A DNA stretch of 64,000 bases from Holophaga sp. Its GTDB lineage: Bacteria > Acidobacteriota > Holophagae > Holophagales > Holophagaceae. The DNA lies in the NCBI GenBank assembly GCA_016715205.1, contig JADKBC010000005.1, positions 151,922 to 215,921 on the forward strand, in the 5' to 3' direction. Below are positions 1 to 9,800 of this stretch, piece after piece. Numbering within the stretch: position 1 is the first letter of the stretch; each line of letters begins with the position of its first letter. The position numbers were made by a program, and so were the translations under genes. The notes under the pieces were generated by a model. That model ran no database searches. It worked only from the letters and a program-made list of their open reading frames with translations, and was not told where the DNA came from.

Positions 1-1
1 T

Positions 2-2050
2 CAGGAAGCCGGGATGCGCTCCGTGTTGGCGCTGAAGGAGAGCGAAACAAAATACCGGACCCTGGTGGACAATCTCTTGACGGGCCTCGTGGTGCACGGT
101 GCGGATACGTCCATCCTGTTCTCCAATGCGACGGCCTCGGTCCTGCTCGGGCTTAGCCCAGACCAGATGGCGGGGAAAACCGCCCCGGACCCGTGTTGGT
201 GCTTTCTCCAGGAAGATGGCTTGCCCATGCCTTTGACGGACTACCCCGTCAACCGGGTGCTCCCTTCCGGCGAAGGCTTTCAGGGGCAGGTGCTTGGCAT
301 CAGTCGCCCAGACCGCCCGGAACCGGTTTGGGTGCTATGCAATGCCTACCCCGTGAAGGACGACCAGGGTCGATGCCTGCAGGCGGTCATCACTTTTGTC
401 GACATCACAGAACAAAAGCAGGCCCAGGCCAATCTCGCGGCCAGCGAAGCCAATCTGGCCATCACCTTGCACTCCATCGGCGATGCGGTGATCGCCACCG
501 ATACAACCGGTCGCATCACCCGCATGAACCCCACCGCCGAGCGACTGACGGCCTGGCCGATGGCCGACGCGCTGGGCCAGCCTCTGACCGACGTGTTTCG
601 CATCATCAGCGCTGAAACCCGAAACCCCTCGGTCGATCCAGTTCAGGCGGTACTTGCCCACGGCGAGGTGGTGGGTTTGGCCAACCACACGCTTCTGCTG
701 GCGAAAGATGGCCAGGAATACCAGATCGCCGACAGTGCCGCCCCGATTCGCGACGCTGCAGGTCAGATTGTCGGCGTGGTGCTGGTGTTCAGCGATGTCA
801 CCGAGGAATACCGGCTGGCAGAAACCCTGAGAGAAAGCGAAGAACGTTGGAAATTCGCCATCGAAGGGGCTGGCGATGGTTTGTGGGACTGGAACCTCCA
901 GAGCGGCAAGGCCTTTTTCTCACCGCGCTACAAATCCATGCTGGGCTTTGCTGAAGACGAAATTGGCGATAGTGCGGACGAGTGGACCAAGCGCATCCAC
1001 CCCGAGGATGCGCCAAACGTGTTGGCAACGCTGCAGCCCTACATGGAGGGCAAACCCGGCGCAGCAGAGGTTGAATTCCGGATGCAGTGCAAGGACGGCA
1101 GCTGGATGTGGATTCTGGGGCGCGGCATGGTGGTGCAGCGCGATGGGGATGGTAAACCGCTTCGCATGATTGGCACCAACAGTGACATTACCGAACGCAA
1201 GCAGGCCGAACTTGAACTGGATCGAAGTCATTCCCTGCTCACAAACCTCACGAATCTCGTGCCGGGGGTGGTCTACCAATACCGCCTCTATCAGGATGGC
1301 CACTCCGCTTTTCCCTATTCAAGCGTTGGGATGAACGATATCTACGAAGTAAGCCCCGAAGAGGTTCGCCTCGATGCCACTCCGGTATTCGGTCGGTTGC
1401 ATCCTGATGATTACGACTCCGTTGCAGAGGCCATCAACCATTCGGCCCTCACCTTGGAAGAGTTCTATTCTGAATTCCGGGTCATTCTGCCTCGGCAGGG
1501 CCTGCGTTGGCGGTGGTCCCAGGCGCGTCCACAGCGGATGGAAGATGGCAGCACCCTGTGGCATGGCATCATTTTGGACATCACCGAACGCAAACAAAGC
1601 GAGTCGCAATTCCAGGCGATGTTCGAGGTTTCACCCATACCATTTGCCCTCAATGACGCGCAGGGTGAAATCACCTTGCTTAACCCCGCCTTCACGGCCT
1701 CCTTCGGCTACACGGCTCACGACCTTCCCAACCTGGAATCTTGGTGGCGTCAGGCCTATCCGGACCCTGACTATCGGGCCTGGGTGGTCTCTGCCTGGGG
1801 CGAGCGCATGGCCCGTGCCGAACATGATGGCAGTGACTTTGAGCCATTTGAGGTAGAGATCCGATGCCGAGATGGTGCCTCACGCTCGGTCATCGCCACC
1901 TCCGTGGAACTCAAAGGGGTCCAGGGGGCAACCCACCTCGTTGCCCTATATGACATTACCGAGCGCAAACGGAACGAGGAGGCCGTTCAGGAGAGCAATC
2001 AACGGATGCAATTAGCCTCGGACTCAGCCCACTTGGCGGTTTGGGACTGA
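2..2050 (+). CDS. Multi-PAS sensor, N-terminal part of a broken histidine kinase (5' partial)
   Basis: The frame is open from the first codon of the window, so the gene starts upstream; the first internal ATG is at 14. The product is a chain of about five PAS/PAC modules (roughly residues 10-125, 145-265, 275-395, 405-525 and 535-655). Four of them end in the PAC signature 'DITE(R/Q)K'; the second ends in 'SDVTEE'. No membrane segment is visible in this portion. It stops at TGA 2048-2050 just after 'SAHLAVWD', in the middle of a sixth PAS domain whose continuation ('DLQAGTMVWD') lies in another frame directly downstream. What is seen is therefore the sensory half of a cytosolic kinase cut off by a frameshift. 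Family knowledge: such PAS chains sense small ligands or redox state. The ligand cannot be inferred. Confidence 0.8.
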   Translation, partial: QEAGMRSVLALKESETKYRTLVDNLLTGLVVHGADTSILFSNATASVLLGLSPDQMAGKTAPDPCWCFLQEDGLPMPLTDYPVNRVLPSGEGFQGQVLGISRPDRPEPVWVLCNAYPVKDDQGRCLQAVITFVDITEQKQAQANLAASEANLAITLHSIGDAVIATDTTGRITRMNPTAERLTAWPMADALGQPLTDVFRIISAETRNPSVDPVQAVLAHGEVVGLANHTLLLAKDGQEYQIADSAAPIRDAAGQIVGVVLVFSDVTEEYRLAETLRESEERWKFAIEGAGDGLWDWNLQSGKAFFSPRYKSMLGFAEDEIGDSADEWTKRIHPEDAPNVLATLQPYMEGKPGAAEVEFRMQCKDGSWMWILGRGMVVQRDGDGKPLRMIGTNSDITERKQAELELDRSHSLLTNLTNLVPGVVYQYRLYQDGHSAFPYSSVGMNDIYEVSPEEVRLDATPVFGRLHPDDYDSVAEAINHSALTLEEFYSEFRVILPRQGLRWRWSQARPQRMEDGSTLWHGIILDITERKQSESQFQAMFEVSPIPFALNDAQGEITLLNPAFTASFGYTAHDLPNLESWWRQAYPDPDYRAWVVSAWGERMARAEHDGSDFEPFEVEIRCRDGASRSVIATSVELKGVQGATHLVALYDITERKRNEEAVQESNQRMQLASDSAHLAVWD

Positions 2051-2066
2051 TCTTCAAGCGGGAACC

Positions 2067-3089
2067 ATGGTTTGGGACAACCGGATGTTTGAACTCTCCG
2101 GAGCCTCTTTGAAAATCAAAACCATGTCGAGAGGAAGGAGGGCCTTCCCGAGGACTTGGAACAGGAGAAAAGAATGCGAGTCACCACAAAGGCGAGGCTC
2201 CACGGAGTTCCGTGTTAGGCATCGGGACGGGACGGTCTTGTGGATTAAGGCCAATGCCAAAGTGCTCAGGGACCAAAAAGGCAATCCTGTTCGAATGGTC
2301 GGCATCAACCGAGATATCACTGAACGCAAGGAGGCTGAGCAGGAGAAGGCCAAACTCCAAGCCCAGCTTCAGCAATCCCAGAAAATGGAAAGCCTTGGAA
2401 CTCTGGCTGGCGGGGTAGCCCACGACATGAACAACGTGCTGGGGGCCATTCTCGGCCTAGCCTCTGCCCATATCGGCAGTCAGCCCTATGGCAGCCCCCT
2501 GCACCAGGCCCTCGACACCATTTGCAAGGCCACTGAACGGGGCGGCAAGATGGTGAAGAGCTTGCTGAGCTTTGCCCGCCAAAGCCCCGCCGAGAATAAC
2601 AAGCTCGATATGAATGCGATTCTCAAGGAGCAGGTCGCCCTATTGGAGCGGACGACCCTAGCGAAGGTTCGTTTACAGATCGACCTCGAAACCGATTTGC
2701 GGCCCATCATGGGTGATGCCAGCGCCCTGACCCACGCCTTCATGAACCTCTGCGTCAATGCCGTGGACGCCATGCCTGAGAACGGCACCCTCACCCTGCA
2801 CACCCGCAATGTCGACAACGACTGGATCGAAGTGGTGGTGGAAGACAACGGCGTGGGCATGCCCAAGGAGGTTCTGGAGAAGGCCATGGAACCCTTCTTT
2901 ACGACCAAGGAAACCGGCAAAGGTACAGGGCTGGGCCTCTCCATGGTCTTCAGCACCGTGAAGGCCCATCGAGGACAGATGGCGATTGAGAGCGAACCTA
3001 GCCAAGGCACCCGCGTGATGTTGCGGTTCCCAGCCTGCGAGCAGGACGCCTGGCTCAGGCCCAGCACCAGCGGGGCCGAGGCCCAATAG
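2067..3089 (+). CDS. Histidine kinase core (HisKA + HATPase_c), continuation of the broken multi-PAS kinase
   Basis: This begins in the remnant of a sixth PAS domain and carries a complete transmitter. The H-box 'GGVAHDMNN' has its histidine at about residue 119. The N-box is 'NLCVNAVDAMP', G1 is 'DNGVGMP' and G2 is 'GKGTGLGLSM'. Residues about 14-50 are not PAS-like (Arg/Lys-rich), whereas the other frame over 2108-2172 reads 'GLPEDLEQEKR', a normal PAS segment. The reading frame was therefore shifted and restored by indels. The kinase core closely resembles that of the hybrid kinase at 11877-14690, which carries a receiver directly after it; here a TAG at 3087-3089 separates the core from an in-frame receiver. 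The first ATG (2067) has no convincing ribosome site, so whether this fragment is translated is doubtful. Confidence 0.7.
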   Translation: MVWDNRMFELSGASLKIKTMSRGRRAFPRTWNRRKECESPQRRGSTEFRVRHRDGTVLWIKANAKVLRDQKGNPVRMVGINRDITERKEAEQEKAKLQAQLQQSQKMESLGTLAGGVAHDMNNVLGAILGLASAHIGSQPYGSPLHQALDTICKATERGGKMVKSLLSFARQSPAENNKLDMNAILKEQVALLERTTLAKVRLQIDLETDLRPIMGDASALTHAFMNLCVNAVDAMPENGTLTLHTRNVDNDWIEVVVEDNGVGMPKEVLEKAMEPFFTTKETGKGTGLGLSMVFSTVKAHRGQMAIESEPSQGTRVMLRFPACEQDAWLRPSTSGAEAQ

Positions 3090-3110
3090 CCCCACCAGGG
3101 ATCCCTGAAG

Positions 3111-3467
3111 GTGCTGCTGGTGGATGACGATGACCTGATCCAGAGTTCCGTCCAGGCGATCCTGGAGTGTCTGGGCCATACCGCCGTGCGCACCGCCCCG
3201 AGCGGGGAGGAAGCTCTGGCCATACTCGAGGCAGGGTTCGAGCCCGACCTCATTATCCTCGACATGAACATGCCGGGCTGGGCGGGGCCGGAACCCTGCC
3301 CGCGCCTGCGCGACTTGCGTCCAGCGGTGCCCATCCTGCTGGCCACGGGGCGGGTTGACCAAACGGCCTTGAACCTAGCCTCGGCTCATTCGGGTGTCAC
3401 CCTGTTATCCAAGCCCTTTGGCTTGAGGGAACTCCAAAAGCAACTCGAAAGCATTGGGTTGGGGTGA
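3111..3467 (+). CDS. Receiver domain, detached C-terminus of the broken hybrid kinase
   Basis: This is a single CheY-like receiver of 118 residues with a GTG start. The acidic cluster is 'DDDD' near residue 6, the phospho-acceptor is Asp51 in 'IILDMNMP', the conserved Thr is in 'LLATG' and the Lys is in 'LSKPF'. It is in the same frame as the kinase core upstream, with only the TAG at 3087-3089 and seven codons between them. The intact paralogue at 11877-14690 has kinase and receiver in one chain, so I read this as a receiver cut off by a nonsense mutation. It could also be translated alone as a stand-alone regulator. No output domain is present. Confidence 0.7.
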   Translation: MLLVDDDDLIQSSVQAILECLGHTAVRTAPSGEEALAILEAGFEPDLIILDMNMPGWAGPEPCPRLRDLRPAVPILLATGRVDQTALNLASAHSGVTLLSKPFGLRELQKQLESIGLG

Positions 3468-3558
3468 AACGCCATTTACAGACGCAGGCGTAAAGCCAAC
3501 CGCGCGCCTAGCAAGAAGCCCGTGATACGGACCAACCCAAAAACCGGGCTCGCTCGCC

Positions 3559-4305
3559 TCACACCTTCGCCAGGGATTCCAGACGCTCCCTCAACTGCCC
3601 AAGCTCCTTGGATTTGAAGGCCGTGCGGGTGCGCTCCAGTACATCGATGGTGTCTTTGACGGCAAGGCCGTATTCGCCCAGGCGCGGACAGCTCTGGATG
3701 GTGCAGAGTTCAGGGCTGGATTCCTGTTCCAGGGTCATCTCAAAGAGGGCCTTCATATCCAGCAACACGCCGGCAATGTTGCTGAGGGCCAGGCCCAACA
3801 CCTCGCGGGAGGCCTGCCGGTTGGGTGCCTTAGGGGCGCTGCGAACCGCCTCCTGAATGCGATCGAGATCCTCCAGCCAACCCGTGAGCCGCTCCTTGGA
3901 GCGCCCCATGGCCCGCTGGGTACGGACGGAGGCAACCGCCCGGCGGATGTGCTCTAAAAATTCCGCCAGGATGATGGGCTTGGTCAGATAGGCCGCCACG
4001 GGCAGATGGATGGCCTGCACTGCCGTACCCACGGAGGGATAGCCCGTAACCAGGATCACCTGCAGGTCGGGGCTGAGCTCGGCGGCCAATCGGATGAAAT
4101 CCAGATCCTGGTTGCCGGGCATGAGGATGTCGGAAACCAGCAAATCGTACGTGTTCTCACGCAGGAAATCCGCAGCCTCAAAACCGTCACGCGCAGTATC
4201 CACCAGGAATCCTTCCATGCGGAGCAGGTCGGCCGTGGCGAGCAGAAAGATCTCCTCGTCATCGGCCATCAGGATCCGGGCGGGCGCTTGCGTGTGGGTT
4301 GTCAT
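3559..4305 (-). CDS. Response regulator with a receiver domain and an uncharacterised C-terminus
   Basis: The N-terminal receiver spans about residues 10-125: acidic pocket 'ADDEE', phospho-acceptor Asp59 in 'VSDILMP', Thr in 'LVTGYPS', Lys in 'YLTKP'. The C-terminal 120 residues are helical, hold three cysteines ('ELCTIQSCP' contains two) and match no DNA-binding domain I recognise. The protein more likely passes its signal by protein contact. It is the last gene of a reverse-strand operon after a PAS kinase (25-base gap) and another receiver protein, so the kinase is its probable phospho-donor. Convergent with the receiver fragment ending at 3467; the 91 bases between hold only a weak six-base inverted repeat. 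Confidence 0.8.
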   Translation of the reverse strand: MTTHTQAPARILMADDEEIFLLATADLLRMEGFLVDTARDGFEAADFLRENTYDLLVSDILMPGNQDLDFIRLAAELSPDLQVILVTGYPSVGTAVQAIHLPVAAYLTKPIILAEFLEHIRRAVASVRTQRAMGRSKERLTGWLEDLDRIQEAVRSAPKAPNRQASREVLGLALSNIAGVLLDMKALFEMTLEQESSPELCTIQSCPRLGEYGLAVKDTIDVLERTRTAFKSKELGQLRERLESLAKV

Positions 4306-4330
4306 CGAGGCATCAGCTCCGCTGGGGCTT

Positions 4331-6196
4331 TCATTCTAGGCCGGAGTTCCATTCCAGGGGAATGCGAACCGTAAAGACACAGCCACCCTCGGGAAGGTTG
4401 GCAAAGGTGATGGACCCCTGCAGGCTTTCCAGCAGGCGCCTGCAGGTGCTGAGCCCCAGGCCCATGCCGCCCTGGATGGCAGTACGTTTCGTGGTGAAGC
4501 CCCGCTCCCATATTTTCCCTTCGAGACCCGGCGGAACCCCTGGCCCCGCATCGCTCACCTGAATTTCCAGCACTTCACCGTCCCGCCGCGCGCAGCAGCG
4601 GATCAGACCTTGGCGTGGCGTAGCTTCGATGGCGTTCTGCAGCAGGTTGAAAATGACTTGCCGCAGCAGGTTGGCGTGCAGGGTGCCACGCAGCCCTGGC
4701 TCCCCAGGGTCCAGCATGAGGTTTACCTGATGACTGCGGAAGCGCGGCCCCAGCAGGGTGGCGATATCCTGCAGCAAGGTCGCCACCGAAACGTTTTGGG
4801 CTTGGGGCTCGCTGGGCCGATAGAGTTCGTACATCATGCGCACGATGGCGGTGATGCGATCGATTTCGCGGTCCACCAGTTCGACATAGGGGCGGAAGGT
4901 GTGGTCCTTGGGGATCGCCGTTTGCAGCAGGGTGAAGGCACTCTTGATACCTGCCAGAGGGCCGTTGATTTCGTGGGCCACATAGGCGGCCATTTGGGCC
5001 TTGCCTGCCAAGGTCTCGCTTTCCCGATCCAGCAGTTGCTCCCGTCGGCGCCGGGTGATGTCTTCAAACAGGGCCACGAAATACCCCGGTTCGGAGCAAT
5101 GAACGGTGATGGAAACCCAGATGCCCAGGGACTCCAAGTGCAGTTCCAGCCGCTCGGGATGCCCGGTGGTGGCCACCCGAGCAAAAAGGGCCAGGAATTC
5201 AGGGTTGGCCTCATGGATGCCCGGAATCACCTCGCTCGCCTTGCGCCCCGTCATATCCTTCCAGCCCGTGAGGGTCTCCAGGGCCTGGTTCGCATCCAGG
5301 AACAGGAAATCCTTGGGCTCCGCATCGCGGTAAAGCACCAGCCCATGGAGGCAACCCTCTAGGAGGTTCTGGAACAGGGATTGGTACCGCTGCTCTGCTG
5401 CTTGGCGGGAAGCCTCGACCCGCTTGGTGTCGCTAAGATCCAGATTGACGCCCACGTAGCGGATGATGGCCCCCGAGGCATCGATCTGGGGTGCGGCCGT
5501 GCCGAAGACGTGGGTAATGGTTCCGGCCTTATCCATGAAGCGGTATTCCAATCCCCACTGCCCTTTGGATTCCACCATGCGCTGCCAGTGGGAAAACACC
5601 CGGGCGCGATCCTCGGGGTGCAGCCCGTTGATCCAACCCATGCCCAGGGCCGCTTCCAGGCTCAGCCCAGCCATCCGACACCATTGGGGGTTCGCGTATA
5701 GACACTGACCCTCTGGGTTGGTCAGGTAGATACCCACCGGTGCGATTTCCGCCAAGGCCCGGAATTGCCCCTCACTGGCCCGGAGGGCGTCCTCCAAGGC
5801 CCGCTGTGCGGCGATATCATGCAGCTCGGTGATATCGATGCAGTTACCCATGAAACCCAGGAAAAGACCGTCGCCCTCAAAATAGGCCGCTCCCTGATCC
5901 CGAACCCAACGGTATACCCCATCATGCCGCTTCACCCGGAAATCCGCCGTGTAGCTCTGCCGCCCCTGAAAGGCTGCCAAGTAGTGGGCCTGAGCAGAAG
6001 CCAGATCCTCGGGATGTATGGCCTGAAGCCAACCATTACCCCTTACCTGGGCCTGATCCAGCCCAACATAATCCCGCAGGGCTTTGTTAAAAAACACGCA
6101 CTGCCCATCGCTGCCGGAAACCCAGGTGGGAAGCGGAAGCTGCTCCAGCATAGAGAACATGCCGCGGTCGAGGTCGCTGGCCTGGTCCAGGCTCAT
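4331..6196 (-). CDS. PAS-domain sensor histidine kinase
   Basis: A cytosolic kinase of 621 residues. It has PAS/PAC repeats at about 15-130, 140-260 and 270-385, then a HisKA domain whose H-box reads 'YVAHEINGPL' (His near residue 407), then HATPase_c with N-box 'NLLQNAIEATP', G1 'DAGPGVP' and G2 'GGMGLGLS'. No membrane segment is seen. Its ATG overlaps the stop of the upstream receiver gene (ATGA), so the two are translationally coupled, and another response regulator follows after 25 bases. This is a complete phosphorelay operon, receiver - kinase - receiver. The signal is unknown. Confidence 0.9.
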   Translation of the reverse strand: MSLDQASDLDRGMFSMLEQLPLPTWVSGSDGQCVFFNKALRDYVGLDQAQVRGNGWLQAIHPEDLASAQAHYLAAFQGRQSYTADFRVKRHDGVYRWVRDQGAAYFEGDGLFLGFMGNCIDITELHDIAAQRALEDALRASEGQFRALAEIAPVGIYLTNPEGQCLYANPQWCRMAGLSLEAALGMGWINGLHPEDRARVFSHWQRMVESKGQWGLEYRFMDKAGTITHVFGTAAPQIDASGAIIRYVGVNLDLSDTKRVEASRQAAEQRYQSLFQNLLEGCLHGLVLYRDAEPKDFLFLDANQALETLTGWKDMTGRKASEVIPGIHEANPEFLALFARVATTGHPERLELHLESLGIWVSITVHCSEPGYFVALFEDITRRRREQLLDRESETLAGKAQMAAYVAHEINGPLAGIKSAFTLLQTAIPKDHTFRPYVELVDREIDRITAIVRMMYELYRPSEPQAQNVSVATLLQDIATLLGPRFRSHQVNLMLDPGEPGLRGTLHANLLRQVIFNLLQNAIEATPRQGLIRCCARRDGEVLEIQVSDAGPGVPPGLEGKIWERGFTTKRTAIQGGMGLGLSTCRRLLESLQGSITFANLPEGGCVFTVRIPLEWNSGLE

Positions 6197-6654
6197 CGAG
6201 GCGTGGAGAGCAGGTGCAGCGCTACGAGCTTTTCCTGAAATTCCCCCAGACTGAAGGGCTTTTGGATGATGCCCACCTTGGGGTTGCCCTGCAGCAGGCC
6301 ACGCACATCCCGATTGTCGTAGCCGCTGGCCATGAGCACCGGTTGGTCGGGATTCACAAGCATCAGGCGCTGCAAGGTTTCCGCACCATTCATAAAGGGC
6401 ATGTTCATATCCAGGATCACCAGGTCCACCTTCAGGCCCTGCTCGAAAAGGTCCAAGGCCTGCTGGCCACCTTCCACCGCTTGTACCTTGTGTCCCAGGA
6501 TTTCCAGCATCGGGCCTACGGTCATCCGAATCAGGTCATCGTCGTCCACCAGCAGGATTTCCAGGCTTTTTTTTGGTCGAAGGCTGTCACCGCCAGGGTC
6601 ATCGGAGGGAAATACCTGGTCCCTGCCTTCGGCTGGCGCTGCGGCACATTCCAT
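6193..6654 (-). CDS. Single-domain response regulator (CheY-like)
   Basis: A receiver of about 120 residues after a short unstructured N-terminus: acidic pocket 'VDDDDL', phospho-acceptor about Asp82 in 'VILDMNMP', Lys in 'IQKPF'. I chose the ATG at 6654 because GGAGG lies a few bases before it; the ATG 21 bases further upstream would place that ribosome site inside the gene. It is the first gene of the operon that continues with a PAS kinase and a second regulator. The receiver is clearly paralogous to the one at 3111-3467 and to the C-terminal one at 11877-14690 (shared 'LLVDDD(D/E)LI' and 'LGH' segments), suggesting local duplication of kinase-receiver cassettes. Confidence 0.82.
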   Translation of the reverse strand: MECAAAPAEGRDQVFPSDDPGGDSLRPKKSLEILLVDDDDLIRMTVGPMLEILGHKVQAVEGGQQALDLFEQGLKVDLVILDMNMPFMNGAETLQRLMLVNPDQPVLMASGYDNRDVRGLLQGNPKVGIIQKPFSLGEFQEKLVALHLLSTPR

Positions 6655-6830
6655 ACATCCTCCGGAGATTCCCATCGACCCGAAGGCGGGACCCCATGAT
6701 TTTTGGCCGTGAAGATGCCCAACAACACCCGCTCACGATTCTCATTCCCCCGAACCCCTAGTCCGATACCTGGAAGGCCACGGTTGTTCTTTGCCCAGCT
6801 CCCCCCGATGGCTTCCCAATAGGCGGCTCC

Positions 6831-9800
6831 ATGCTCTTTCAGCGCACCAAAATCGCCACTCGCCTGTTGGCGGGGTTTTCCCTGGTCTTGCTTGCCACGG
6901 TCATCCTGGCCTGGGTGAGTATCACGTCGGTCCACGACCTAGCCAACACCACCGACCGCATTTTCCGGCATCCCTTCACCGTCACAACTTCGATTTTGGC
7001 CATCCAGGCCGACTTGAGCATGGCCCAAAAAGAGCTGGTGGAGCTGGTGCACACCACGGACGTGGCCGAAATCGAGCTCCTGGTCCAGAAGGTGCGTGCC
7101 CACGGCCCCCGTAACGATGCCAGTCTGGCCCTGGTGCAGGAACGCTATCTGGGCAATCCCCAGGATGTGAAGGACGTGGATCGTGCCCTGGAAGCCTGGC
7201 GGGAACACCGGGATCAAGTCATTGGCCTGGTGCGCGCCAACCGCCATGCGGAGGCCCGTGCCCTGTTCGATGGCGCCACCAAAACCCATGCCGATACCTT
7301 GATGAAGGAAATCAGCGACATTCTTGGCTTCGCCACGGCCCGGGCGGAAAAATTCAAGGTTGAGGCCGCGGCCCAGAGCGCCAGCACCCAGCAGACCATC
7401 CTTCTCACCCTATTAGGCCTCGCCCTCGCCTGCGCGGGCGTTGCCCTGCTGATCACCCGCAGCGTGGCCCGCTCCATGCGCAACGCCCTGGGGCATCTGC
7501 AACAGATGGTTCGCGCATTGCAAGACAAGCAGGTCGTGGCCGAAGCCATTGGCCGCGGCGATTTCCAGCACGACCTACAGACGTCCGAACCCCTTAATCT
7601 GAAAGTTGAGGAACTGCCCACCGATGACCTGGGGGCACTGTTGAAGGGCATGGTGGAACTGAATGCCGTTCAGGGCGGCTTGGATCAGTCCTTCCGCCGC
7701 ATGGCCTTTTCCCTGCGAACCGCCAAGGAAACCGATCAGGCCCGCAACTGGCTCAAGAATGGCCTGAGTGAATTGAACGAACTGCTGCGCGGCGACCACG
7801 ATTCTAAGAAACTGGCGGAACGCCTGATCCGCTTCTTTGCCGAATACCTTTCGGCTGGCGTGGGCGCCCTGTACCTCTTCGATCCCGACGCGCGGGATCT
7901 GGTGCTGATGGCCACCTACGCCCACACTAGGCGAAAACACCTGGGGGATCGCTTCGCCCTGGGCGAAGGGCTGCTGGGGCAGGCCGCCCAGGAGGGCAAG
8001 CTGATTTGCCTCTCCAAGGTGCCCGCCGATTACCTGCCCATCGGCTCGGCCCTGGGCGATGGCACCCCTTGCACCGTGGTGGCCCTGCCCTTTCTCCAGG
8101 ATGGCGCCCTCATTGGGGCCCTGGAACTGGGCGCCTTCCGGGATTTCACGCCCACAGAACTGGACTTCCTGCAGCAGGCCATGGATATCCTGGCCATCGG
8201 CCTGGGCATGAACCTTTCCCGCCAGAAGATCGTGGAACTGCTCCAGCAAAGCCAAGCCCAGGAAGAAGAATTGCGGGCCCAGCAAGAGGAGCTTCAGCAG
8301 AGCAACGAAGAACTGGAAGAGCGCGCTCAGCTCCTGGAGCAGCAGCGGGAGGAAATCCGCCGCAAAAGCGTCGCCATGGAAGAGGCCAATCGGGAAATCG
8401 GTCTCCAGGCTGCCGAAGTGGAACGGGTGAGCACCTATAAATCCCAGTTCCTGGCCAACATGTCCCACGAACTGCGCACCCCCCTCAACAGCCTGATGAT
8501 CCTCTCGCGCCTGCTGGCAGACAACAAGGATGGCAACCTCACCAACAAACAGGTGGAATTCGCCACCACCATCCACGGCGCCGGGCGCGATCTGCTGACC
8601 CTGATCAACGACATCCTGGATATCTCCAAGATCGAATCTGGGCGCATGGAATATGTCTACGATGACATGGCCGTCGAGGATCTGGTGGAGGCTGCGGCCG
8701 CCATCTTCCGGCCATTGGCTGCGGACAAGGGGCTGGCGTTCAGTGTCAAGGTGGACCCCAGCGCCGCCTGCACCCTCAAGACCGACGGCCAGCGCACCCA
8801 GCAGATCCTGAAGAACTTGCTCGCGAACGCCATCAAGTTCACGGAAAAGGGCTCCATCGAGCTGGAAGTCAGCATTCCCAGCCCCACCCAGAATCCCTTG
8901 GCCCTGGCGGCGGTGGCCTTTGTTGTGCGCGATACCGGCATTGGCATTCCCGCGGACAAATTCGATCGGGTGTTCCAGGCCTTCCAGCAGGCCGATAGCG
9001 ACACCAGCCGCCGCTTTGGGGGCACGGGCCTGGGGCTGTCCATCTCGCGGCAGCTGGCCCGGGGCATGGGCGGCGAACTGATTCTGGAAAGCGTGCAGGG
9101 CCAAGGCAGCACCCTGACCCTGTTCATTCCCTTGACCAACCCCGGCGGGGCGCCACCGACCCCTGTGCCCGAGCCTGTCTCCGGGCTGTCCTCACCCACC
9201 CTTATGCAGAAAAATGCCTCTTTGCCCGATGACCGGGATCGCTTGCAACCCGGCCAGCGCTGCATTCTGGTGGTGGAGGATGATCGCTCCTTTGCCTCGA
9301 TCCTGATCAATCTAGTGCGCGAACACGGTTTTTCCGCCCTGCATGCGGGCGATGGGCACACGGGCGTCGCCATGGCCGAGCAGTATCTCCCCAGTGCGAT
9401 TCTGCTGGATGTGATGTTGCCGGGCCTTGATGGCTGGGGCGTGATGCAACGGCTCACCGACAAGCTGCGCACCCGCCACATTCCCGTGCATTTCCTCACG
9501 GCCCTGGATGAGCGCCAGAAGGCCATGGCCATGGGGGCCATCGGCTATTTCACCAAGCCTGTCAGTGCCGAACAGCTGGAAAGCATCCTGAGCAATGTGG
9601 AAGCCTCTGTTTCCAAGCAGGCCCGCAACCTCCTGCTGGTGGAGGACGACCCCAACGAGGCCAAGAGCCTCTGCGCGTTGCTGGAGGACCGGCATATCCA
9701 GATTCATCTGGCCCGCAGCGGCGCCGAAGCCATTCGCCTCTTTGGCGAACTGCCCTTCGATTGCATCGTCCTGGATCTGGGCCTCGCGGATATGTCGGGC

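Noticed and set aside
3510..3558. Terminator between the convergent genes at 3467 and 3559
   Set aside because: Only AGCCCG/CGGGCT with a loop of over 20 bases and no T-run; too weak to call.
7575..9104. Open reverse-strand frame of 509 codons opposite the triple-receiver kinase
   Set aside because: It is a GC-rich codon shadow: His/Gln/Gly-rich, no family match, and wholly inside an intact gene with all kinase motifs.
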